64,000 nt of DNA from Thalassomonas viridans (GCF_000948985.2 NZ_CP059733.1:1736001-1800000); one strand, 5' to 3'; positions 1 to 8,751 are shown, counted from the stretch's first letter. Notes: generated from the sequence alone by a model not told the origin. Program-made: numbers and translations.

Positions 1-559
1 AACTGGCTACCTCATCTATGATCAGCAGGTGATCAAAGCTGGGGGCTTTCTGGATTTTATGGATCAGTAACTTATGATTCTTGCCCAGATCGACTGCGTC
101 ATATTCCCGGGTTTTGCCCGACGGGGCAAGTTCGGTTAAGGTGCGCCAGTAGAGTTTTCGGTCGAAATCGAGAGCCATGCTTTTATAGGTGAGCATGCCG
201 TCGCGCTGAAAATGCCCCATGTATACGTCAGCCGTGACGGTCATTGATTCGCCCCGCATTAAACGTTGTAAATTGAAAGGCTTAGGCTCTATGGTGATTA
301 AGCCGCCATCCCTGACCAGCTGCACCAGGGCAACATTTTTCACTTTAAGCTTATAGACTAGCTGGTGGTTTTTCGGCACCTGGTAGGAAGGCAGGTAGGA
401 AGCAAGAATGTCGGGGCCGTTGTTGACCAGCACCATGGGATGGACTCCCATAAACTTAGGATCCAGAGGCGGCAGTTCCTTGGAATCTTTTTTGGCAAAA
501 ACCTGTGTCGATAGCAAAAACAGTAACCCCAGGGTGAGGTGTTTGCAAAGTAAACTCAT
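1..559 (-). CDS. Secreted hypothetical protein, C-terminus outside window
   Basis: An open frame runs from an ATG at 557-559 on the minus strand off the left edge (about 186 codons seen). The N-terminus is a signal peptide: a hydrophobic stretch of about 15 residues ending VFA, then KKDSKELPP. The mature part is mixed alpha/beta-looking and contains a KxxSMALDFDRKLYWRTL region and many basic residues. I do not recognise the family. It is probably periplasmic. The next gene (938) is divergent, so the 380 bases between carry both promoters. Confidence 0.7.
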   Translation of the reverse strand, partial: MSLLCKHLTLGLLFLLSTQVFAKKDSKELPPLDPKFMGVHPMVLVNNGPDILASYLPSYQVPKNHQLVYKLKVKNVALVQLVRDGGLITIEPKPFNLQRLMRGESMTVTADVYMGHFQRDGMLTYKSMALDFDRKLYWRTLTELAPSGKTREYDAVDLGKNHKLLIHKIQKAPSFDHLLIIDEVAS

Positions 560-937
560 AATCGGCCCCGATTAATGTTGGTTAAAAGCCGGTTTGCCGG
601 CGGTTAATAATATCTTTGAGCTTGCTCAGCTATTATTGACTTGCTTTGCCGGGAGAACAAGTTTGAGTTGGCTTTTAATGGTATGTTCCTGGTGGTGTTT
701 AATATTGCGGCTGCTTTATTAATATGCAGACCTGAGGTTTGATATCCCGGTCGGCACTGTTTTTTCTTTCAGGCTTATGCTTGGTTTCCCCGGATAAAAG
801 AGTATTTTGCCGGTGTTTTTCGGCTCTGCCGGGGGCAGGATAAAGGCCGGTGTTAGTTCATGTAAATGTCATTTTAAGGTAACAATAGTGTCATATTGGC
901 TATTTACAGTGGCTTTATCTTGCACAGGTGAGGAAAG
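560..937. other. Divergent intergenic region, no gene seen
   Basis: About 380 bases between the leftward secreted protein and the rightward small DUF3545-type gene. Stop codons are frequent in all frames. I see no strong hairpin with a T-tract and no recognisable operator. It presumably holds two divergent promoters. Confidence 0.5.
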
Positions 938-1114
938 ATGATGAAATTCAATGACTGGGAAGAATTCGACGATATTTACGGTGATGATGAATCGTTAACT
1001 GAGCAGAGGAAGAACAATAAAACCCGTAAAAGAAAATGGCGGGAAATCGAAGCTATCAAGGAAAAACAGAGGTTGCGCAGGGAATTGGCGGAATTTTATC
1101 ACGAAGCATTATAA
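938..1114 (+). CDS. Small DUF3545-type protein, 58 aa
   Basis: A 58-codon frame with two consecutive ATGs (938 and 941) just after an AGGAAAG ribosome site. The N-terminus is acidic (DWEEFDDIYGDDE) and the C-terminal half is strongly basic and helical, with KRKWREIEAIKEKQRLRREL. As I recall, the KRKWREIEAI block is the hallmark of the DUF3545 family of short gammaproteobacterial proteins of unknown function. The charge split suggests a nucleic-acid or ribosome contact, but that is inference. It stands alone before the sulfotransferase-like gene. Confidence 0.75.
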   Translation: MMKFNDWEEFDDIYGDDESLTEQRKNNKTRKRKWREIEAIKEKQRLRRELAEFYHEAL

Positions 1115-1389
1115 CTTTTCGGGCAAGGGTTTAATGCCGGTACAGCCAATACCGACCAAGGGCATTGAACTCTTGCCTGCCTGATCTTTTTAGCGGCCTT
1201 TCGGCTGCATAACGGATAAAAGCGGCCAAAGCAGGATGCTGGTAAATATCCGTTCCCCGGGTTAGAATCCCCCCGCTTTAAAAATGACTTAACCCCCAGG
1301 TGTTGCCCCAGGTTTGTTTTCACTGTGAAAGCCTGCCGTTTGCATGCGCTTTTGTCGTGCCTTTTTCCCGTTAGAGATGTTGTGACGTG

Positions 1390-2016
1390 ATGCAAGAAAA
1401 AATTTTTATTATCGGTTTGCCCAGAACCGCCACCACCAGCGTGTGCCTGGCGATGTTAAACCTGGGGTTTAAAACCGCCCATACTGCCTATACCCAGGAG
1501 GCGATGACAGAGGCGCAGGTGATTGCCGATACCCCGGTGTTTTGCGACTACCGGCAACTGGATGCGGCTTATCCCGGGGCCAGGTTTATTTATTTAACCC
1601 GAGAGCCGGATTTATGGTTGCCTTCTATCCGCCAGCTCCTTAAACGTATGTATGTCAATTTACAGCGCGATGACGGCGGTTTTAATCCCACCTTAAAACG
1701 TTGCTATAACCAGATATTTTATCCGCTGAGCCGGGAAAACCTGGAACGGGATGATTTTTTGCTGGGCTGCTACCAGCGTCACCAGCAAGATATTTTCGAT
1801 TACTTTCGCGGCAGGGAGCAGGACCTGCTCACCCTGGATGTCGGCCAGGCGGATAGTTTTTCCCGGTTGTTATCGTTTTTGGATATGACCCCAGGGAAAG
1901 ACGAGTCCGGCTTTGAGCGCATCAATACCGGCGCTAAGGTGACCGCCTGGAATAAGATCCGCCACCCGCTCAAAGTGGAAGCGACCCAGTCGGGGAAAAT
2001 AGACAAAGTGGCCTGA
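1390..2016 (+). CDS. Sulfotransferase family protein
   Basis: About 208 residues. The N-terminus IFIIGLPRTATTSVC matches the phosphosulfate-binding loop of PAPS-dependent sulfotransferases. The later segment TREPDLWLPSI (near residue 70) matches the 3'-phosphate-binding RxPxxWxxS region. The rest is helical, as in the compact Sulfotransfer_4-type proteins. Acceptor substrate unknown. A GTG (1387) immediately precedes the ATG (1390) and either could start; no strong ribosome site separates them. A kinase-like P-loop protein is the alternative, but the second motif favours sulfotransferase. Confidence 0.7.
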   Translation: MQEKIFIIGLPRTATTSVCLAMLNLGFKTAHTAYTQEAMTEAQVIADTPVFCDYRQLDAAYPGARFIYLTREPDLWLPSIRQLLKRMYVNLQRDDGGFNPTLKRCYNQIFYPLSRENLERDDFLLGCYQRHQQDIFDYFRGREQDLLTLDVGQADSFSRLLSFLDMTPGKDESGFERINTGAKVTAWNKIRHPLKVEATQSGKIDKVA

Positions 2017-2107
2017 GGGCAAAGGCGCAGCATTAAGGGAAAGATTTTCCTTTCTTTATGGGGCTTATCGCGGGTAAAATCGCCTTTTTTGCTGTATTTG
2101 TAGTCTT

Positions 2108-2680
2108 ATGTTTGAATTAAAATACCATACGCCTTTTTCCTGGACCGAAGCCGTGCTGGCCGATTTTGATGCCTTTTTGCAGGATCATGCCGCCGCCGAG
2201 AAAAAAGCCTCGGGTATGGCCATGTCTATGCTTTCCCATTACCCCGACAGAAGAAGCCTGGTAAAGGCGATGACAGATCTGGCCCTGGAAGAAATGATCC
2301 ATTTTAAGCAAGTGGTTAAGCTTTTACTGGCAAGAAATATCGATCTGGCGGATGATAAAAAAGATCTTTATGTTAAGGAAATACGTAAGGTTTTTCGTAA
2401 CGGCCGGGAAGTTTTCCTGATGGACCGCTTGCTGGTGGCTGCTGTGATCGAGGCCCGGGGGCATGAGCGCTTTTCCCTGGTGGCTGAAGCTTTGCCGGAA
2501 GGAAAAGAAAAAGACTTTTATGTCGCTATCGCCAAATCAGAAGAGAAACATAAAAACCTGTTTGTCGAACTCGCCTATGAATATTTTGACCGGGCAGAAG
2601 TTAATCTGCGTCTGGAAGAAATTCTGATTGAAGAAGCAAGGATTTGTGAAAGCCTGCCTTTCAGGGCGGCATTGCATTAA
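2108..2680 (+). CDS. miaE: tRNA-(ms2io6A)-hydroxylase MiaE
   Basis: A 190-residue non-haem diiron monooxygenase that hydroxylates the isopentenyl group of 2-methylthio-N6-isopentenyladenosine at position 37 of tRNAs reading UNN codons. Ligands of the four-helix ferritin-like core are visible: E31, E62-x-x-H65, E115 and E145-x-x-H148. Length and the EEMIHFKQV and EEKHKNLF motifs fit MiaE well. It is monocistronic: a strong inverted repeat follows at 2701. The reaction needs O2, which matches an organism with oxygen-responsive regulation elsewhere in the window. Confidence 0.93.
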   Translation: MFELKYHTPFSWTEAVLADFDAFLQDHAAAEKKASGMAMSMLSHYPDRRSLVKAMTDLALEEMIHFKQVVKLLLARNIDLADDKKDLYVKEIRKVFRNGREVFLMDRLLVAAVIEARGHERFSLVAEALPEGKEKDFYVAIAKSEEKHKNLFVELAYEYFDRAEVNLRLEEILIEEARICESLPFRAALH

Positions 2681-2700
2681 GGACAATCGCTTGTTTTTAT

Positions 2701-2730
2701 AAAGGGATTAACGGTTAATCCCTTTATTCT
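2701..2730. terminator. Bidirectional terminator between miaE and the peptide gene
   Basis: The arms AAAGGGATTAAC and GTTAATCCCTTT (12 bp, perfect) flank a single G. A-rich sequence lies on the left and T-rich sequence on the right, so the hairpin can end both rightward miaE and leftward peptide transcripts. Confidence 0.75.
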
Positions 2731-2758
2731 CATTACTTCACCTTGTACTTAAAAAAGA

Positions 2759-2920
2759 TTAGCACTGACAGGCATAATAGCGGTTGGCCGTTTCTGAAGG
2801 GCCGGGTCTATGGTATCTAGTGACGCCGCTGCCGGCAACCTGAGGGGTCATTTCCTGGGGTAAAGCCTGTTGATCTTTAGACAAGTTTTTGATTTTCTGC
2901 TTGTTGAGTTTGATTTTCAT
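2759..2920 (-). CDS. Candidate RiPP precursor peptide, 53 aa
   Basis: A complete 53-codon frame on the minus strand. The leader-like part begins MKIKLNKQKIKNLSKD, continues with QALPQEMTPQVAGSG and ends in a short core-like tail rich in small and aromatic residues finishing NRYYACQC. A Lys/Asn/Leu-rich leader, an acidic hinge, then a VAG-type Gly motif before a Cys-containing tail is the architecture of the class I lanthipeptide-like or GG-leader precursors annotated in Pseudoalteromonas and Thalassomonas relatives (recalled, not searched). A weak AAGAA ribosome site lies upstream. No dehydratase, cyclase, radical-SAM or peptidase/transporter gene is nearby, so modification would have to come from elsewhere. 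The gene is isolated by a terminator on its 3' side. Confidence 0.65.
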   Translation of the reverse strand: MKIKLNKQKIKNLSKDQQALPQEMTPQVAGSGVTRYHRPGPSETANRYYACQC

Positions 2921-3053
2921 AATAGGTTCTTTTTATTCGTATTATAAATGTCCTTAACCAGACACTAATGTAACATATAATTAACATTGTTGGTTGTCAA
3001 TTGTTCAACGTGGAAAAACGGCCGGGGAACATTTGGATGTGGCGGGTCTTGAT

Positions 3054-3980
3054 TCAGGCTCCGGGAGGCAATTGCAGTTCGATCTTTTGACGCTTGTTTA
3101 ATTGCAGTATCTGTTCGACATTGCCCCAGTGTTTATGGATCAGGGCTTTTATCAGTCCGTGTTTTTCTGCCTGCTGTAAACTTTCTGTCAGTATCCTGTG
3201 GTAGCGGGTGGCGGACGGGCCGAGATAAAAATACATATCCAGCCGGTAGCAGAATAGGAGGTTTGTTTCTATTTCAAGGTCCGGAAAGCGCTGTGCTTCG
3301 CTGACGATTTCATTGATGCCGCGGGAAAGGTAATCTATGTTCCTCCTTTTACTGGCAAGCATAGGGTATATCTTTCGGTTTTCTCCCGGGATTTCCACAT
3401 AGGGCAGTTGGTTATACTTCCAGATCTCGATATCAAACCACCTTTCACCGAAACCGCCGGTGAGCTTGCGGTTTTTGAACTCGGCCAGGTTATTGATACG
3501 GGCAAATCTCCCCTGGTCCCCTTTGGGGATCAGGAATATCCGCTGACCTATCATGCCATGGGTCAGGCCGACATCCACCCGGGTAAGTTTTTCATCCCTT
3601 TCCCGGGTGCGCAGCCGCCAGATCAGGTCTATTTTTCCCTGTTGCAGATACTGTATTTGCCGTAAGTAACTCAGGTTGCCGATAAAGTTTACCTTGACCT
3701 GATAACCGGCCAGGAGCAGGGCTTGCTGCAATAAATCGCTGTAAAAGGATACATTGGTTTCTGTGTCGTTGGAAATGGTCAGGGTGATGGTGATGGTGTT
3801 ATGTTCCGCACCGGAGAACTCTTTAGCGGATACCGGTTGGAACAGCGACAGTACCAGGCACAACAAGACGGATGCCGGGGCGGAGAGTGGCACTGATTTT
3901 TCCGGCTGGGACAGGTTTTGTCTGTTGAATACTGGCATCGGATCCTGTACTGGTTTTTTATAAGGCTGAAGCTGTTTCAT
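3054..3980 (-). CDS. Periplasmic solute-binding protein (PBP2 type)
   Basis: A 308-residue exported protein. A hydrophobic signal segment (about residues 37-52, ending PVSA) follows a long N-terminal tail, so the true start may be the internal Met 15 (3938). The mature part has SBP_bac_3-like features: a receptor lobe with FYSDLLQQALLLAGYQV, QYLQQGKIDLIW and a C-terminal AEKHGLIKALIHKHWG helix. Its ATG overlaps the stop of the upstream TonB receptor gene (ATGA), so the two are translationally coupled. No ABC permease is present; it may be a periplasmic ligand sensor or relay for the receptor. Ligand unknown. Confidence 0.75.
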   Translation of the reverse strand: MKQLQPYKKPVQDPMPVFNRQNLSQPEKSVPLSAPASVLLCLVLSLFQPVSAKEFSGAEHNTITITLTISNDTETNVSFYSDLLQQALLLAGYQVKVNFIGNLSYLRQIQYLQQGKIDLIWRLRTRERDEKLTRVDVGLTHGMIGQRIFLIPKGDQGRFARINNLAEFKNRKLTGGFGERWFDIEIWKYNQLPYVEIPGENRKIYPMLASKRRNIDYLSRGINEIVSEAQRFPDLEIETNLLFCYRLDMYFYLGPSATRYHRILTESLQQAEKHGLIKALIHKHWGNVEQILQLNKRQKIELQLPPGA

Positions 3981-6355
3981 TCAAAATTTATTTGCAATGA
4001 AATCCCGAAATAACGGTCGGCATCGCGGGGAATCTTATATCTGGAATTACTGCCGCTATAAGTGTTAGTGTAGCTGTTATCCGCCAAATTTTTTCCTATC
4101 AGGGAAAGCCGGTATTTATCATCGGCAAAAGAGAAGTGGATACTGGCATTGAACAGACCGAAGGAAGGCAGCAGGGCGGCGGGATTAAACTGACCTTCAT
4201 TGTCCGGCAGCTGGGCATACTGTTCTCCGGTATAGGTGTAGCTGGCGTTGATACGGGTCTGGAACCAGTCGCCGGGGAGATAGTAATTGGCGGAGAGGGA
4301 ATATTTTTTATCGGGTGAAAAAGGCACTTCCAGGCCGGATCTATCGGTGCATGCCTGCAGTTCGGGACAATTAAAGGCTTTGATTTCTGCCGTTACCAGG
4401 GCAAGGCCGGCGTAAAACTCTAAGTTGTCACTTGCCTGCCAGACCAGGTCTGCTTCTATGCCCCGGGTGGCAACGTCGCCGGCGTTGGTGAGCCGGGTGA
4501 TGCAGACCCCGCTGCTGCAATCAAAGTTATTGGCCTGAAAGTCGGTAAACTTGGTATAAAATAAAGCGCCGGTGAACAGTAGGCTGTTTTTGCTGTGCTT
4601 AATGCCAAATTCAAAGGCATTCGCCTGTTCGGCGGCGATCACCCCGGTTTCCGTCGGTTTCATATTGTAATAGACGTTAAAGCCCGGGCCCTTATATCCC
4701 TGGCTCCAGTGGCCATAAAGCCGGGTGCTTTCCGATAACTTGTAGCGGGCGCCGAGTTTCAGCGAGAGTTTGTTGTCGCTGGTATCGCCTGTTAAGCGGG
4801 TATCGTTGTTGCGCCCCTGTACGCCAACCCCGCTTCTGCCCCAGGCATCGTTGTTGCGGCGCCGATGGCGGTAGGATATTTTGTCATGGCTGTAACGCAG
4901 GCCATATAACCCATATAAGTTGTTGCCAAACGAATATTCCCCGCTGCCGTAGAGGGCGTAGTTGATGAACCTGCTGGACATATCGGCCCTGGCATCAACT
5001 ATATCTGTTGCCAGGCAGGTAAGGCCGGGATTGGCCGCTAAAATGGCCTGGTTTTGCCCGTTATTGTTCTGGCAACTGGCGTAGCGGGTAAAACTGCGGG
5101 CGACATCCTGATACCAGAAGAAACTGCCCAGCTGGTATCTGTGGGGGCGTCGGTTATTTTGGGAGCTGAGCCTGAACTCCTGCGAGTATTGCTGCCATTT
5201 CTGCGGGCCGATATCGTGCAACTGAAAAAACACCGTGGAGAAGTCTACCGCTTGCGGCGTTTTTCCTCCCGAGGATGAAAAGTCTCCTTCGCGGATTTCG
5301 GTGTTTTCCCAGCGCCGGTATGCGCTGATTGAGGTGAGGTCATGATGTTTCAATGCCTGCTCGAAGTGAAAGGACAGTGCCGAAGTTTTATCCAGGGTTT
5401 TGGTGATATAATCGTGATCTATTCGGCGCTGCTCTAAATCTATGTCGGCGACGCCGTCAACGATTCCCCGGCTGTCGGGGGCAGCGGCAGAGCCGGCATT
5501 TCGGGCTGTCGGCAGGCCCTCGATATCGGTACAGCAAGTATCGTCGGCATCAAAATATTCCAGGATAAGTTTGCTGCGCTGTTGCTGCCCGGGAGGGGCG
5601 TATTGCAATATGCTCCGGGCGCCGAAGTGGCGATAGCCGTCAGCCGGACTTAGGTGATAAACATTTTTCAGGTGGCCGTCAACCCCCGCCCGCAACAGGC
5701 TCAGGCTGGCTGAAAGGTTATCGCCTAGCGGACCGGAAAAGCGGGCATTAAGCCGATATTCATCCTGCTGAAAGTAGCTGGTGGTAACCGTGCCGGTAAA
5801 GTCCTGATCCGGAGGGCGGGTAATAATGCTGACTACGCCTGCGGTGGCGTTTTTGCCGAACAGGGTGCCCTGGGGGCCCCTTAAGACTTCGATGCGCTCG
5901 ATGTCGTATAAACCGGAGAAAGCCTGTCCCGAGCGGCCAAGCACGACACCGTCAACAACGGTGGAGACGCTGGGCTCGGCGGCAATGCTGAAAGAAATGG
6001 TGCCTATACCCCTAATGGTCAGGGCCGAGTTGCGGGTGGTATTGCCCTTGCTGAAACTTAAGCTCGGTACCTGGGATTGCAGTTGCTCGATATTGGCGGC
6101 AAAAGCCATGTCAATCTGCTCCCGGTTAAGCAGGGTCACGGCGACCGGTACCTCCAACAGGTTCTGTTCCCGTTTTTGTGCGGTGACTGTGATGACTTCC
6201 AAAGCACTTTGCCCGGTACCCGGTTTATCGGCGGCATTTTTTCCGGCCACCGCCTTTTCGGGAGAAGTGGCGCCATAGGCCACAGCAGGACAGGGATACA
6301 GGATAAAGGTCAGGCCGGCCAGCAGGTAAGGATAAACAGACAGCAAGGATTTCAT
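3977..6355 (-). CDS. TonB-dependent outer-membrane receptor
   Basis: A 792-residue protein. The signal peptide ends near residue 27, followed by a TonB-box-like EVITVTAQ (about 54-61). The plug domain has the PVAVTLLNREQI, RGIGT and IERIEVLRGPQGTLFGKNATAGVVSIITRPP motifs. A 22-strand-type barrel follows and ends with an aromatic-rich terminal strand (FGISLQINFE). It imports a large or scarce ligand across the outer membrane using TonB energy. The plug type (KREQNLLEVPVAV) is the one common in sphingomonads and Alteromonadales for organic substrates rather than classical ferric siderophores. No Fur box is evident upstream. It is the first gene of a two-gene operon. Confidence 0.92.
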   Translation of the reverse strand: MKSLLSVYPYLLAGLTFILYPCPAVAYGATSPEKAVAGKNAADKPGTGQSALEVITVTAQKREQNLLEVPVAVTLLNREQIDMAFAANIEQLQSQVPSLSFSKGNTTRNSALTIRGIGTISFSIAAEPSVSTVVDGVVLGRSGQAFSGLYDIERIEVLRGPQGTLFGKNATAGVVSIITRPPDQDFTGTVTTSYFQQDEYRLNARFSGPLGDNLSASLSLLRAGVDGHLKNVYHLSPADGYRHFGARSILQYAPPGQQQRSKLILEYFDADDTCCTDIEGLPTARNAGSAAAPDSRGIVDGVADIDLEQRRIDHDYITKTLDKTSALSFHFEQALKHHDLTSISAYRRWENTEIREGDFSSSGGKTPQAVDFSTVFFQLHDIGPQKWQQYSQEFRLSSQNNRRPHRYQLGSFFWYQDVARSFTRYASCQNNNGQNQAILAANPGLTCLATDIVDARADMSSRFINYALYGSGEYSFGNNLYGLYGLRYSHDKISYRHRRRNNDAWGRSGVGVQGRNNDTRLTGDTSDNKLSLKLGARYKLSESTRLYGHWSQGYKGPGFNVYYNMKPTETGVIAAEQANAFEFGIKHSKNSLLFTGALFYTKFTDFQANNFDCSSGVCITRLTNAGDVATRGIEADLVWQASDNLEFYAGLALVTAEIKAFNCPELQACTDRSGLEVPFSPDKKYSLSANYYLPGDWFQTRINASYTYTGEQYAQLPDNEGQFNPAALLPSFGLFNASIHFSFADDKYRLSLIGKNLADNSYTNTYSGSNSRYKIPRDADRYFGISLQINFE

Positions 6356-6568
6356 TTTTATTTTGGCGACAGCTAGAATGGGTTACAGCTACTATCAGTT
6401 TAGTGCTCTTTAGCCGAATTCACGAATTCCCCTTCATTTCTGCTTTGTTGCTGCTGTCTTGCTGAAAATATCGTGCCGATCGGTTCAGAGGATTTTGAGT
6501 CCAGGTTTTATAGTGTTTAACGCTGAATTTTATTACCATACGCGCTTTATTCTCTTTAGGAAGGCTAG

Positions 6569-7657
6569 ATGCGTATCCTGTTATTGTCTGCCTATGATGC
6601 GGTAAGTCATCAGCATTGGCGTAAAGGTTTGGTGAGCCGGTTTCCGGAATATGACTGGACGGTACTCACCTTGCCGGGGCGCTTTTTTTCCTGGCGGATA
6701 CGGGGCAACAGCCTGAGCTGGGCTTTTTCCGAGCGTGAATGCCTGGAACAGTCATATGATTTGCTTATTGCCACTTCGATGACGGATTTATCCGCCCTTA
6801 AGGGCCTGGTACCGGTCCTGGCCGGCGTTCCCTCCATTGTTTATTTTCATGAAAACCAGTTTGCCTATCCTCTTTCCGGCAAAGAATTTTCTTCGGTGGA
6901 GCCTCAGATGTTAACCCTGTATAGCGCCCTGGCCGCCGACTCGATAGTGTTTAATACCCGGTATAATCAAGAGACCTTTTTTAGCGGCGCTGCTGCCTTG
7001 CTGAAAAAGCTGCCGGACCAGGTACCTGCGGGGTTAATGGAATTGCTGGCGGCTAAAGCCAGGGTATTGCCCGTGCCCCTTCAGGACAGTGCATTGATGG
7101 CCGGCACACCCCAGGCAGGTGCTTTGCAGGTTATCTGGAATCACCGCTGGGAGTATGACAAGGGGCCCGAGCTGTTATACCGGGTGATGCAGGTTCTTAA
7201 GCAGCGAGAAATAGCGGTTAAGTTTCATCTGGCCGGCCAGCAGTTTCGTTATATACCGCCGGTATTTGAACAGCTTAAACAAGATTGCGGCGACCTTATC
7301 GCCACCTGGGGATATGTTGACAGCCGCGAAGCTTATGATGCCTTGTTGCAAAAATCTGATGTTGTCTTGTCTACGGCCTTGCATGACTTTCAGGGTATTG
7401 CCGTGCTGGAAGGGGTTGCCGGGGGCTGCATCCCTGTGGTGCCGGACCGTCTGGCCTATCCGGAACTCTTTGCCGGGCAGTTTTGCTACAGTGGTCAAGG
7501 TAATGAAGCTGACAACCTGGCACATCGCCTGGCAGAGCTGGCGGATCTTAAAGCCCGTCAGGAGCTGCCGCGGGCGCCATCGGTTGAACGGTTTTGCTGG
7601 TCAGGGCAACTAGATGCCTACCGCGCGTTGCTCACTTCGGTTGCCGGCAGAGGTTAA
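6569..7657 (+). CDS. tRNA-queuosine alpha-mannosyltransferase homologue (QTMAN/GTDC1 family)
   Basis: A 362-residue GT-B glycosyltransferase. The N-terminal half (MRILLLSAYDAVSHQHW, HENQFAYP, FNTRYNQE) is the DUF3524 domain that defines the family containing human GTDC1/QTMAN, which mannosylates queuosine in tRNA-Asp. The C-terminal half has the GT1-type fold with WNHRWEYDKGP, LSTALHDFQGIAVLEGVAGGCIPVVPDRLAYPE, where the sugar-nucleotide is bound. The start has an AGGAAGG site. The role in bacteria is not established; a tRNA or small-glycan acceptor is inferred. The 3' end overlaps the convergent VOC gene by four bases. Confidence 0.82.
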   Translation: MRILLLSAYDAVSHQHWRKGLVSRFPEYDWTVLTLPGRFFSWRIRGNSLSWAFSERECLEQSYDLLIATSMTDLSALKGLVPVLAGVPSIVYFHENQFAYPLSGKEFSSVEPQMLTLYSALAADSIVFNTRYNQETFFSGAAALLKKLPDQVPAGLMELLAAKARVLPVPLQDSALMAGTPQAGALQVIWNHRWEYDKGPELLYRVMQVLKQREIAVKFHLAGQQFRYIPPVFEQLKQDCGDLIATWGYVDSREAYDALLQKSDVVLSTALHDFQGIAVLEGVAGGCIPVVPDRLAYPELFAGQFCYSGQGNEADNLAHRLAELADLKARQELPRAPSVERFCWSGQLDAYRALLTSVAGRG

Positions 7658-8070
7658 TAGCGGTTTCTTTCTCCGGGCAGGTCACTGAGATATTCGACAA
7701 ATTCGATTTCAAAGCCGTCGGGGTCTTTGAAATAGACATTTTTCCGGTAAGCATCTTCTGTCCCGGGCTTATCTATTTCAAATCCTGCCTGCCCTAACCG
7801 TTTGATCACGGCTTCCAGGTTGTTGGTGACAAAAGCAAAATGCGCCAGGCCAACCTGGTGCCCGGTCAGATCCCGGTTTTCCCCCGTACCGTCATCATTA
7901 AAGCAGATATACTGGTAGTCATCGCCAAAGTGTAACCAGTTTCTGGGCTTGCCGTACCAGCTGCCTTCACCGCCGCCGCGAATGCGCCAGTGGGGAAAAG
8001 CGGCCTGATAAAAAGCCAGGGCCTTGGGAATATCTTTGACGACTAGGTTAAGGTGTTCAAGATGTAACAT
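7654..8070 (-). CDS. VOC (glyoxalase/bleomycin-resistance) family protein
   Basis: About 138 residues forming one VOC module of paired beta-alpha-beta-beta-beta units: LHLEHLNLVVKDIPKALAFYQ, then VGLAHFAFVTNNLEAVIKRL and YFKDPDGFEIEFVEYL. Candidate metal ligands are the His of EHLNL, the His of LAHFAF and the Glu of FEIEF. The start is taken at the ATG at 8068-8070, preceded by a strong AAAGGAGC site, rather than at the in-frame Met ten codons earlier. Substrate unknown; a small ring-opening or lyase reaction is usual for stand-alone members. It lies just downstream of the FMN reductase gene on the same strand. Confidence 0.85.
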   Translation of the reverse strand: MLHLEHLNLVVKDIPKALAFYQAAFPHWRIRGGGEGSWYGKPRNWLHFGDDYQYICFNDDGTGENRDLTGHQVGLAHFAFVTNNLEAVIKRLGQAGFEIDKPGTEDAYRKNVYFKDPDGFEIEFVEYLSDLPGERNRY

Positions 8071-8118
8071 AAAAGCTCCTTTGTGTCTGGTATTGTCCAT
8101 GTATCGGGGGCCGGCAGC

Positions 8119-8751
8119 TCACATGCCGTAGCTGTATTCTTGCTGTTTCGGATAGGGGTTGTCCAGGTGTTGTTGCCGTACGCCGGATAAAGCCCGGCTG
8201 TATTGCCATAACATATGCAGGCTGTAGTCGATTCTTTCTTTCAGGGCCGACTCCCGTTTTGTGGTTTCGTTATCAGGAGCGCTTTGCTGCGGGAGATGGT
8301 CATTTAACATTTCCCCGGCATTACGAATGATTAAATGATCGGGCACTGCTACCAGTTTATTGTTTTTTAAGGCATTCATTCTTAGCTCGGCTATCGGGTA
8401 AGCGCCGCTGATGCCCTTAACCACGGAAACCAGCAATACCGGCTTATGGGCGGTGTCCTGCATATCGCACATCAATAAGAAGTTTTTCAGTATCGGTGTG
8501 GCCATGCCTCCCCATTCCGGCGTGATCAGGATCAGGGCATCGGCTTCCCTGACCCGGGCGCTGAGCAGCGGCCAGCTGCTGCCGTCACAGGCTTTACTTT
8601 CCTGCTCGCCGTCCCACCAGGGCAGGTTGTAGCGGCATAACTCGATATGGTGTGTTTCGCTGAATTGGCCGGCGACCTGGTTAAGATACCCGGCGACTTT
8701 GGCACTCTGTGAAGGGGTTCTCTGGCTGGCGCTGACGATGAGTAATTTCAT
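8119..8751 (-). CDS. NADPH-dependent FMN reductase / flavodoxin-like oxidoreductase
   Basis: A 210-residue flavodoxin-fold protein. The N-terminal LLIVSASQRTPSQSAKVAGYL is the FMN phosphate-binding loop, and ITPEWGGMATPILKNFLLMCD is the isoalloxazine-contacting P-E-(W/Y) loop typical of SsuE/ChrR/azoreductase-like NADPH:FMN reductases. It is slightly longer than the usual 180-190 residues because of a C-terminal helix containing RESALKERIDYSLHML. Likely a cytosolic reductase of quinones or other electrophiles. It probably shares a transcript with the VOC gene 48 bases downstream, which would fit a small detoxification pair (inference). Confidence 0.83.
   Translation of the reverse strand: MKLLIVSASQRTPSQSAKVAGYLNQVAGQFSETHHIELCRYNLPWWDGEQESKACDGSSWPLLSARVREADALILITPEWGGMATPILKNFLLMCDMQDTAHKPVLLVSVVKGISGAYPIAELRMNALKNNKLVAVPDHLIIRNAGEMLNDHLPQQSAPDNETTKRESALKERIDYSLHMLWQYSRALSGVRQQHLDNPYPKQQEYSYGM

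Noticed and set aside
6416..6429. GAATTC-AC-GAATTC repeat upstream of the TonB receptor as a Fur or other operator
   Set aside because: It does not resemble a Fur box and the repeat is short enough to be chance.
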